The notes under the pieces were generated by a model that searched no databases, was not told the DNA's origin, and saw only the letters and a list, made by a program, of their open reading frames with translations. Below, one piece after another: positions 5,548 to 11,681 of a stretch of DNA of 15,237 nucleotides. The stretch is from a bacterium (lineage in GTDB: Bacteria; Patescibacteriota; Minisyncoccia; Phycocordibacterales; Phycocordibacteraceae). Positions within the stretch are counted from its first letter, which is position 1. Each line of letters starts with the position of its first letter. A program made the translations under genes and the position numbers. Where the stretch lies: positions 1 through 15,237 of the forward strand of contig JAJXUQ010000007.1 of the NCBI GenBank assembly GCA_021782685.1, read 5' to 3'.

Positions 5548-5889
5548 TTAGTCAACGAACGTAAGACGCACGCCGACGACTCCATACTTCTGCTCGTCTT
5601 CGTCGGAGTAGAACTGCTTTATCTGATTGAGGAGGAACTCGCGGTTCTCACCACCAAAGAGCGCAGGGTCGTGGTCGGCAAAGAGATCTTTGAATGTCTG
5701 ATAACGAAGGAGACCGACGACGCGAGCCTTTGCGGTGTGTTCAGGATGGTCATTCTCGCTGAACTCTATCTCGTCGCCGAGGGCAATCTGCTGACGCTTT
5801 TCGTCATACAGGCGCGACTCGATGATTTTCTCACCACTTGCAATCTTCGCAAATGGCTCGGTGGATAGTCTCATGATATGCCGTGTCAT
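5548..5889 (-). CDS. Stand-alone ASCH-domain protein
   Basis: A 113-residue, single-domain protein that fits the ASCH (PUA-like) superfamily. Near the N-terminus it has MRLSTEPFAKIASGEKIIESRLYD, with the GxKxxExR signature (G19, K21, E24, R26), then KRQQIALGDEIEFSE with the GD turn typical of PUA-like barrels, and a C-terminal strand YGVVGVRLTF. It therefore probably binds RNA or a nucleotide; some small ASCH proteins hydrolyse N4-acetylcytidine, which I cannot confirm here. The start at 5889 is chosen because TATCAT lies 9 nt upstream; a second ATG at 5874 is possible. It sits 104 bp upstream of the GNAT-ASCH gene on the same strand, and the two ASCH domains share the K-x-x-E-x-R core, so they may be functionally linked. 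Confidence 0.85.
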   Translation of the reverse strand: MTRHIMRLSTEPFAKIASGEKIIESRLYDEKRQQIALGDEIEFSENDHPEHTAKARVVGLLRYQTFKDLFADHDPALFGGENREFLLNQIKQFYSDEDEQKYGVVGVRLTFVD

Positions 5890-5898
5890 ATTTTTGCG

Positions 5899-5927
5899 AT
5901 GATACTACACTAAGTATCCTTTTCCAA
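5899..5927 (-). promoter_or_regulatory. Promoter of the stand-alone ASCH gene
   Basis: On the minus strand TTGGAA (5927-5922), a 17 bp spacer and TATCAT (5904-5899) lie 9 nt before the ATG. The 12-mer TGTAGTATCATC around the -10 also occurs exactly at the tRNA-Cys promoter (13519-13530), which supports promoter identity. Confidence 0.65.
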
Positions 5928-5988
5928 ATCGAATCTCGCTAGAGCGACCGCGTGGGGTTCGATTACTAAAAGCATCGCATCTTTGCGG

Positions 5989-6017
5989 TTTGACATTGTC
6001 AAATGATACTGTAGATT
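5989..6017 (+). promoter_or_regulatory. Promoter with palindromic -35 / possible operator for the gene at 6153
   Basis: TTTGACATTGTCAAA (5989-6003) is an odd-centred perfect palindrome containing consensus TTGACA (5990-5995). A 16 bp spacer leads to TAGATT (6012-6017). The palindrome could be a repressor site overlapping the -35, or simply give TTGACA on both strands. The start codon is about 130 nt further on. Confidence 0.5.
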
Positions 6018-6152
6018 TACCTACGGTCGTTCTTTCATTCATTCGACACGAGTTTGCCGCAGCGCAGAGTGGCTCCGAAAGGCCCTTCTCCGCTGTGGCG
6101 AAACCGAAAATGTTCGGCTCGCTGTACAGCACATCCGAATGGAGTTAGCGCT
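6018..6152 (+). promoter_or_regulatory. Long, hairpin-rich leader of the gene at 6153
   Basis: Three inverted repeats occur in this leader: GCCGCAGCG/CGCTGTGGC (6056-6064 with 6091-6099, one G-U), CCGAA/TTCGG (6104-6108 with 6113-6117) and the palindrome GCTGTACAGC (6121-6130). The Shine-Dalgarno GGAG (6141-6144) comes 8 nt before the ATG. A leader this long is unusual among the tightly spaced genes here and may be regulatory. It fits no riboswitch that I know. Confidence 0.4.
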
Positions 6153-6641
6153 ATGTCATCTGTGATGGATATGGAAATGACAACCGAACTGCTGGTCCCG
6201 GTCGCGACAACAAGAGTGGAGGGGGTGGATTTCTTCGTCCCCGAAGAACGTTTCCGCGAAGGGGTGGCAGACGGGGTCTGCATTTACAACGTCGGGAAAA
6301 GATTCAAGGAAATATCCTTCAGGAGAATCGAACGTGATATCGCCCCCGCGACACTATGTAATCACAAGCTTCAGGAAGATTCGTTTGATTCGCAGATCCA
6401 GCAAGAGCTCGGCGACGATTACGAAACCATGTTCTATCATCTCTGGAGTCTCATCCAGAAACAAGGCCTCGGACAGGAAGGGTTCCTTCGTGTCGATGGC
6501 TATATGAACAGGGCTTACATCTCCGGATGGTCCGTTTGCGTTTGCTGGCTCTTAGAGCGCGGATGGTGCTTAACAGCCTGCTCGATCACCGGTCAGCGGC
6601 TTATCGGAAGCAGCATTATCGCCCGTCAATCTTCATACTGA
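6153..6641 (+). CDS. Protein of unknown function (162 residues)
   Basis: I do not recognise this protein. It is mostly soluble and mixed alpha/beta by eye. It starts MSSVMDMEMTTELLVPV, then has VDFFVPEERFREG, a GVCIYNVGKRFKEISFRRIE segment, an acidic stretch around LGDDYETMFYHLW, and a Cys-rich C-terminal part with SGWSVCVCWLLERGWCL. No signal peptide or convincing membrane segment is seen. The start at 6153 is chosen for GGAG 8 nt upstream; an earlier in-frame ATG at 6054 would run through the hairpin-rich leader with no ribosome site. It has its own promoter candidate and a strong terminator, so it is a monocistronic unit. It neighbours the ASCH genes and may belong to the same accessory block. 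Confidence 0.72.
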   Translation: MSSVMDMEMTTELLVPVATTRVEGVDFFVPEERFREGVADGVCIYNVGKRFKEISFRRIERDIAPATLCNHKLQEDSFDSQIQQELGDDYETMFYHLWSLIQKQGLGQEGFLRVDGYMNRAYISGWSVCVCWLLERGWCLTACSITGQRLIGSSIIARQSSY

Positions 6642-6670
6642 CGACGGTACTCTTAGCTCTCCAGGAGCAG

Positions 6671-6719
6671 ACCCTCTGAACCCCTATCGCTTCAAGCAGT
6701 ATCGGGACAGAGGGTTTTT
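6671..6719 (+). terminator. Rho-independent terminator after the gene at 6153
   Basis: ACCCTCTG (6671-6678) pairs with CAGAGGGT (6708-6715), followed by TTTTC. The stem is closed by further partial pairing of CCC/GGG inside. It begins 29 nt after the stop codon and also separates this gene from convergent rpmG. Confidence 0.85.
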
Positions 6720-6724
6720 CGTTA

Positions 6725-6880
6725 TCACTTCTTCGCTTCTTTGAACAGGACGCGCTCGCGCAGCGTCGGATCGAATTTCACGAATTCTATCTTGCGCTCG
6801 ACCTTCTTCTTATTCTTGCGAGTCCAGATGACGTGCTTCGACTTCGTGGACTTCAGCTTGATGAGGCGTTCTTGAGACAT
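6725..6880 (-). CDS. rpmG: 50S ribosomal protein bL33 (Cys-less form)
   Basis: The product is 51 residues and starts MSQERLIKLKSTKSKH, followed by VIWTRKNKKKVERKIEF, and ends with FDPTLRERVLFKEAKK. This matches the bL33 pattern of a basic N-terminal strand, the TRKNKK turn and the conserved YDPxLRxHVLFKEAK-like end. There are no cysteines, so it is the zinc-free (C-minus) type. The protein sits near the ribosomal E site and stabilises the large subunit. The start at 6880 is supported by a promoter whose -10 ends 6 nt upstream, implying a leaderless mRNA. It lies downstream of the Hsp100 gene on the same strand but has this separate promoter. Confidence 0.92.
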   Translation of the reverse strand: MSQERLIKLKSTKSKHVIWTRKNKKKVERKIEFVKFDPTLRERVLFKEAKK

Positions 6881-6886
6881 ACGGGA

Positions 6887-6915
6887 AACTTACCAGATTC
6901 GACGGTTTTTCGCAA
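6887..6915 (-). promoter_or_regulatory. Promoter of rpmG
   Basis: On the minus strand TTGCGA (6915-6910), a 17 bp spacer ending in TGG and TAAGTT (6892-6887) form a -35/extended -10 pair. The -10 is 6 nt before the ATG, so transcription should start at or next to the start codon. It lies just after the Hsp100 stop codon. Confidence 0.7.
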
Positions 6916-6922
6916 CAGAATC

Positions 6923-9604
6923 TCAGGCGACCGCGGCTTCTCTGGGAGCGCGCGCCGTCCGCGGTGCGCGTTTCTTCACCTCGAAGAAGGGTTCGCCGTT
7001 CTTTATAGACACGGTGACGGTGCCGCCTTCCATCACGCCCTGGCCCACCATCAGGGAAGCGAGCGGGGTGAGTATCCTGTCTTGGATCGTGCGGCGGAGT
7101 GGTCGCGCGCCGTACTGCGGGTTGTACCCTTTCTCCGCGAGCCATTCGCGCACCTCGCTTTCGAGCGAGAGCGTGATGTGTTTCTGCGCGAGACGCCTCA
7201 CCACCTCCTCGACCTGGCTGTCGACGATCTTGGCGAGCGCGGCCTTCGGAAGGACGTCGAATATGATGATATCGTCAAGCCGGTTGAGGAACTCGGGGCG
7301 GAAATGCTCGCGAAGCGCTTCCATCACCTTCTCCTTCGTCTCCTCATAGCGAGTCGCCTCGGTCGCGTCGGCAGTGCCGAAGCCGATATGTGCGAGCCGG
7401 TCGATGAATTCGCCGCCGATATTGGAGGTGAGCACGACGATCGTGTTCTTAAAATTGACTTTGCGCCCCTTGCCGTCGGTAAGATGGCCGGAATCGAGCA
7501 CCTGCAAGAGAATGTTGAATACTTCCGGGTGCGCCTTCTCGATCTCGTCGAAAAGCACCACCGCGTACGGACGATGCCGGATGCGTTCGGTGAGCGTCCC
7601 GGACTCCTCATAGCCGACATAGCCTGGGGGGGCACCGATGAGCTTCGCCACCGAGTGTTTCTCCATGAACTCGCTCATGTCGACGCGCACGAGAGCATCC
7701 GCGTCATTGAACATGAATTCCGCGAGTCTCTTCGAGAGTTCGGTCTTCCCGACGCCCGTCGGGCCGAGGAAGAGGAAGGAGCCGATAGGACGGTTCGGGT
7801 CGCTGATACCCACGCGAGAGCGCTTCACCGCGTCCGTGACCTTCCTGACCGCACCGTCCTGCCCGATGATGCTCGCCTTGAGGGTCTCTTCCATGCGCGT
7901 GAGTTTCGCCGCCTCTTCTTCGAGCATCTTTGCGACCGGAATGCCCGTCCAGCGGGAGACGACCGCCGCGATATCCTGCTCGGTAACCTCTTCGTTTAGG
8001 ACGCGCCGCGATTTCTGCAGCGTCTTTAGGCGTTTCAGCTTCACTTCGAGGTCTTTCTGGATATGCGGGATCCTGCCATAGCGTATTTCCGCGACGGCGC
8101 CGAGATCGGCGGCTACTTCGGCATTGTCCGCCTGTATCTTCAGCGATTCGAGTTCGGTCTTCGCGGCGCGGATGCCTTCGAGCACTTCTTTCTCGTTTTT
8201 CCATTTGAGCTCGAGTTCGCTGGTCTTTTCTTTGAGATCCGCGATCTCCTTGTCGATGATCTTGATGCGCTCCTTGATCTCCTTTCCGTGCTCGCCCTCA
8301 AGGTCTTTCTGGAGCGCTTGGCGCTCGATCTCGAGCCGGCGGATCTTGCGATCGGTCTCCTCGAGCAGAGGCGGCTTGTTTTCAAGCGCGATGCGCAGCC
8401 CCGATGCGGCCTCGTCAATAAGGTCGATGGCTTTGTCCGGCAGGAACCGGTCGCTGATGTAGCGCGAGGAGAGCTCGACCGCGGCGACGATGGCGCCATC
8501 GGTGATGCGTACGCCGTGGAACAGCTCGTATTTGTCGCGAAGCCCCCGGAGGATGGCGATGCCGTCTTCTACGGTCGGTTCCTGTACGAAGACCGATTGG
8601 AAACGCCGCGTGAGCGCCGCATCCTTCTCGATATATTTCTGATATTCCTTCAGCGTCGTCGCGCCGATGATGCGGATCTCGCCGCGTGAGAGGGCGGGCT
8701 TGAGCATGTTCGACGCATCGAGAGACCCTTCGGCGCCGCCGGCGCCCACGAGCGTATGGAGCTCATCGACGAAAAGGATGACCTTCCCTTCCGCTCGCTC
8801 GACCTCTTTCATCACGTTCTTCATCCGCTCCTCGAATTCGCCGCGATATTTGGTGCCGGCGATCATAAGCCCGAGATCGAGCGAGAGAAGCTCTTTCCCC
8901 CTGAGCGATTCGGGAACGTCCTGCACCGCCATGCGTGCGGCAAGCCCCTCGGCGATCGCGGTCTTCCCCACGCCCGCTTCGCCGATAAGCACCGGGTTGT
9001 TCTTCGTACGCCGCGCGAGGATCTGGATGACCCTGTTGATCTCGCTATCGCGCCCGATAACCGGATCGAGCTTGTTCTCAGCGGCAAGCTTGGTGAGATT
9101 CCGCGCGTATTTGGCGAGCGCGCGGAACCGTTTCGGTTCCGCGGTCTGACCGTCTTTCGAGTTCTTGATCTCCTTGAGGATGGCGACCGCCGAATCGCGG
9201 TTTATCGAGAAGCGCGCGAGGATGTCTGCGGCCGGGCCCGGGTGCTCGACGATGGCGAGGAAAAGGTGTTCGGTGCCGACGAACGCTTCGTTCATGCGCG
9301 CAGCGATCTTCCCCGAAGCTTCAAGCGCCTGCGCGAGATCGGGCGTAAGGTAGATCTGGTAGGAGGGCGAGAGGACGGATGCGCTCTCGGGCGTTTCCAG
9401 GTGTTCGAGTATCGCGTCCGTAAGCATGACGGTATCGACCTCCATACGGTCGAGCATCGAGAAGACGAGCGACTCCTCTTGCAGCACGAGCGCGGCGAGG
9501 AGGTGGAGCGGCGAGACGTGGTTCTGGCCGCGCTCTATGGCGAGCTCATGCGCGCGTCGTACCGCTTCTTTTGCTTTGGTGGTGAAGTTGGTGAAAGGAG
9601 GCAT
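6923..9604 (-). CDS. clpB: Hsp100/Clp ATPase with ClpB-type middle domain and a ClpP-loop-like IGF motif
   Basis: An 893-residue two-ring AAA+ unfoldase that threads proteins through a hexamer pore. Order: Clp N domain (1-148, two repeats); AAA-1 with Walker A GEAGVGKT (208-215), pore loop AGTKYRGEFEER (249-260) and Walker B ILFVDELHT (D280/E281); a coiled-coil middle domain of about 130 residues (406-538) with ClpB hallmarks such as YGRIPHIQKDLE; RWTGIPV (551-557); AAA-2 with Walker A GPTGVGKT (614-621), pore loop PPGYVGY (659-665), Walker B D686/E687 and sensor-2 GARPL (832-836). Length and middle domain are those of ClpB disaggregases. However, IGF at 740-742 lies exactly where ClpC has its ClpP-docking tripeptide, which ClpB lacks, so a proteolytic role is possible. 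It starts 12 bp after the upstream gene's stop, probably as an operon member. Confidence 0.93.
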   Translation of the reverse strand: MPPFTNFTTKAKEAVRRAHELAIERGQNHVSPLHLLAALVLQEESLVFSMLDRMEVDTVMLTDAILEHLETPESASVLSPSYQIYLTPDLAQALEASGKIAARMNEAFVGTEHLFLAIVEHPGPAADILARFSINRDSAVAILKEIKNSKDGQTAEPKRFRALAKYARNLTKLAAENKLDPVIGRDSEINRVIQILARRTKNNPVLIGEAGVGKTAIAEGLAARMAVQDVPESLRGKELLSLDLGLMIAGTKYRGEFEERMKNVMKEVERAEGKVILFVDELHTLVGAGGAEGSLDASNMLKPALSRGEIRIIGATTLKEYQKYIEKDAALTRRFQSVFVQEPTVEDGIAILRGLRDKYELFHGVRITDGAIVAAVELSSRYISDRFLPDKAIDLIDEAASGLRIALENKPPLLEETDRKIRRLEIERQALQKDLEGEHGKEIKERIKIIDKEIADLKEKTSELELKWKNEKEVLEGIRAAKTELESLKIQADNAEVAADLGAVAEIRYGRIPHIQKDLEVKLKRLKTLQKSRRVLNEEVTEQDIAAVVSRWTGIPVAKMLEEEAAKLTRMEETLKASIIGQDGAVRKVTDAVKRSRVGISDPNRPIGSFLFLGPTGVGKTELSKRLAEFMFNDADALVRVDMSEFMEKHSVAKLIGAPPGYVGYEESGTLTERIRHRPYAVVLFDEIEKAHPEVFNILLQVLDSGHLTDGKGRKVNFKNTIVVLTSNIGGEFIDRLAHIGFGTADATEATRYEETKEKVMEALREHFRPEFLNRLDDIIIFDVLPKAALAKIVDSQVEEVVRRLAQKHITLSLESEVREWLAEKGYNPQYGARPLRRTIQDRILTPLASLMVGQGVMEGGTVTVSIKNGEPFFEVKKRAPRTARAPREAAVA

Positions 9605-9616
9605 AGGCGGCGGAGA

Positions 9617-10402
9617 TTATGTCGATGTCGCAGTCGTCGATGCCGAGGCCGCGCTCGTCGAGGTCGCGGAGAGGAGCGCGGCTATCGTGTCCGCGGAGAT
9701 AAGCAGCCCGGAGGTCGAGCCTGCACTGACGCCGATAAGATTGCCGGAGAGGTCGACGGCGGCGCTTCCTGCGCCGATATCCGGCAGGGTGGTGTATACG
9801 CCCTTCTTGCTCACGCGCGCGACGATGCCGGTCGCGGCAGAACCGTCAGCGCCGACAGCGAGCGCGGTCTCGCCGAGCTTCAGGTCGCTCGCGGCAACCA
9901 GGGTAGGAGCGGGAGCCTTCGGAAGTTTCGCGGCATCCGCGAAACCGTAGATCATGATTCCATCCCCTTCGTGCGAAAGCGACGCTGCAGCGAACGAGCC
10001 GTCCGAAAAACCGATGACCACCTCTTTCGGAAGAGCGTCCTGCGCCGCAGTCGCGATAGCGCGCGCGCCCGGAAGATAGGTGCCGATAGCGAGCGCAGGC
10101 GTCGAGGTGCCGGTCGCCGCCGCGTAAATGGCGACCGCGCGATCCGCAGTCGCTCCGATCGCTGCAGTAACGAGATCCTGGTTGGATGGCGCAGGAGCGG
10201 GAGCGGAGACGACCGCCGCAGGAGCGGCTTGCGCCACCGTCTCGATGGTGTGCTCGACAACGCGGTTTACCGTCTGCGTGACGAAAGCCGGCGCGTGATC
10301 GAGCAGCGAAACGGTCAGGATGCCCGTCGCTACCGAAGTGACGAAGTTCACGAGGATCGTGAGCAGTATGAGTTGGGATTTTGAGAGTTCTTCGATGTTC
10401 AT
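9617..10402 (-). CDS. Membrane-anchored HtrA-like (trypsin-fold) pseudoprotease
   Basis: A 261-residue protein starting MNIEELSKSQLILL with one transmembrane helix (about 11-34), then a Pro/Ala-rich linker and a domain resembling HtrA/DegP serine proteases. VVIGFSDGSFAAASL (128-142), DLKLGETALAVG (173-184) and AAVDLSGNLIGVSAG (214-228) align with the HtrA strands around VxLxDGxxxxAxVIG, LRVGDxVxAIG and VNLDGEVIGI. The catalytic serine motif GNSGG is replaced by GAGSA and the expected TNxHVV histidine by ATAAQ (117-121), so it is probably inactive and may be a binding or scaffold protein. The C-terminal tail is Ser/Thr/Ala-rich. It lies between a cysteine desulfurase gene (26 bp upstream) and the Hsp100 gene (12 bp downstream). 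TATATT upstream of the start could be a -10. Confidence 0.75.
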   Translation of the reverse strand: MNIEELSKSQLILLTILVNFVTSVATGILTVSLLDHAPAFVTQTVNRVVEHTIETVAQAAPAAVVSAPAPAPSNQDLVTAAIGATADRAVAIYAAATGTSTPALAIGTYLPGARAIATAAQDALPKEVVIGFSDGSFAAASLSHEGDGIMIYGFADAAKLPKAPAPTLVAASDLKLGETALAVGADGSAATGIVARVSKKGVYTTLPDIGAGSAAVDLSGNLIGVSAGSTSGLLISADTIAALLSATSTSAASASTTATST

Positions 10403-10428
10403 ACGACGTGACTATTTAATATATAGTG

Positions 10429-11574
10429 CTACCGACCGGCCTTAGTGTCAATGTCAGTATCGATAAAGGCGATTTCGCGCGCGAGTACGCGAGCGAAACG
10501 AGCGAGAGCGCGCGAAGGAGTACGCGGACCCCACGAGATGCGCAGGGTCGCCCGAGCGCGCGCCGCGTCTCCCGTGAGCGCGAGAACGGCGCGCGAACCC
10601 TCTTCGGAATCCGTCTCGCACGCGCTTTTCGAGGACACGGCGAATCCGGCTTCATTAAGCAGCATGACGAGATAGTCGGTGTCCCGTCCCGGGAGGGAAA
10701 AATTGAGGATGTTCGGCGCTTGCGTTCGACCCTCTTGTATGAATACGTTCGGGATAGCATCCGTGATGAGCCCGATGAGAAGCGCCCGATCGCGCGCGGC
10801 CGCCGCGCGGAACGCTTCCCGGCCCTGTGCGGCAGCGCGGAGCGCTGTCGCGAACCCTCTCGCAAGCTCCGGTGCTTCGGTACCGGGATGCAAGGCGCGT
10901 TCCTGCCCGCCGCCGCCGTAGAACGGAACGATCGGGATCGTACGGTGCGCGACGAGAGCGCCGATGCCGCGACTCTCGCCGACCTTCGAAGCGTCGAAAG
11001 TGAGCATGTCCGCGCCGAAATGCGCGCGCGTTATCTTTTCGGTAAGCGGCGCTTGGCTCGCGTCGACATGCAGGATACCGCGCGCGGCGGCGGAGCCGCC
11101 GCGCGCGGTTCGGAGCGTCTCCGCAACTTCGCGCGTATTCCATACCACTCCCGTCTCGCCACACACGGCGTCCACCGAGACGAGCGCTGTTTCGCTTCGC
11201 AACAGCAACGCGAGGGCTTCGGTATCGACGCGATAATCCCGTATCGGCAGGGCTTCGATCGCGACGCCTTCGGAAGCGAGCAGGCGCATATTCTCGACGA
11301 CCGATGCGTGCGCGCTCGGCAGGTAGAGGGCGTGCAGGGCGCCCTCCCCGCTTTCCCGCAACGCCCGCACGTGCCCGAGGATCGCGAGCGCGTTCGCCTC
11401 GGTCGCCCCGCTCGTGAAAACGATGTCATCGCTCTGTGCCTCGACGAGACGCGCTATGTCAGTGCGCGCGTCTTCCAGCATCTTCTTCGCACGGTGCCCT
11501 TCCTCGTGCGGCGACGACGGGTTGCCGCTTCCGCCGGCGGCATAATCGAGATAGGTCCGGCGCATCCTGAACAT
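10429..11574 (-). CDS. Cysteine desulfurase (NifS/IscS family, shortened N-terminal region)
   Basis: A PLP enzyme that takes sulfur from cysteine for tRNA thiolation or Fe-S clusters. Of its 381 residues, recognisable elements are YLDYAA (8-13), GNPSSPHEEGHRA (17-29), FTSGATEANALAI (53-65), the PLP-stacking H89 in SAHASVV, HVDASQAP (169-176) with D171 and Q174, the PLP lysine K197 in DASKVGESRGIGAL, and the catalytic loop SSKSACETDSEEGS with C319. About 19 residues usually found between YLDYAA and GNPSS are missing, and the usual SGHKxxGP around the lysine reads DASKVGES. The start at 11574 follows TAAGAT by 6 nt; MRRTYLDYAA at 11565 is an alternative. No IscU, SufU or MnmA gene is visible nearby. 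Confidence 0.88.
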   Translation of the reverse strand: MFRMRRTYLDYAAGGSGNPSSPHEEGHRAKKMLEDARTDIARLVEAQSDDIVFTSGATEANALAILGHVRALRESGEGALHALYLPSAHASVVENMRLLASEGVAIEALPIRDYRVDTEALALLLRSETALVSVDAVCGETGVVWNTREVAETLRTARGGSAAARGILHVDASQAPLTEKITRAHFGADMLTFDASKVGESRGIGALVAHRTIPIVPFYGGGGQERALHPGTEAPELARGFATALRAAAQGREAFRAAAARDRALLIGLITDAIPNVFIQEGRTQAPNILNFSLPGRDTDYLVMLLNEAGFAVSSKSACETDSEEGSRAVLALTGDAARARATLRISWGPRTPSRALARFARVLAREIAFIDTDIDTKAGR

Positions 11575-11681
11575 ATCCTAATCTTACACGAACTCCGTCC
11601 CCCGCCCGCTGCCTTTCCCGTCGAAGCGGGCATCCGGCAATAATTGCAGCCTCGTCGTTTTTGTGATGAAATGGTGCCATT
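11575..11681. promoter_or_regulatory. Divergent promoter region between cysteine desulfurase and infB
   Basis: For infB (plus) there is TTGCAG (11644-11649), a 17 bp spacer ending in TGA and TGAAAT (11667-11672), 9 nt before the ATG. For the desulfurase (minus) TAAGAT (11586-11581) is 6 nt before its ATG. An inverted repeat GCCCGCT/AGCGGGC (11604-11610 with 11625-11631) lies between them, and AATGGTGCCATT (11670-11681) directly precedes the infB ATG. Confidence 0.6.

Noticed and set aside
6054..6152. Upstream start of the 162-residue protein at 6054
   Set aside because: The added residues are Arg/Pro/Cys-rich, cover the hairpin-rich leader and have no ribosome site; GGAG supports 6153.
6833..7999. 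Plus-strand open frame (388 codons) opposite rpmG and the 3' part of the Hsp100 gene
   Set aside because: Antisense shadow with low-complexity composition and no ribosome site.
8756..10384. Long open frame on the plus strand (542 codons) opposite the Hsp100 and pseudoprotease genes
   Set aside because: It is Arg/Asp/Glu-rich with no domain pattern and lies antisense to two strongly supported genes; it arises from their GC-rich codon bias.
10426..11643. Plus-strand open frame (405 codons) opposite the cysteine desulfurase
   Set aside because: Antisense to a gene with intact PLP and cysteine motifs; the translation is Arg-rich without motifs.
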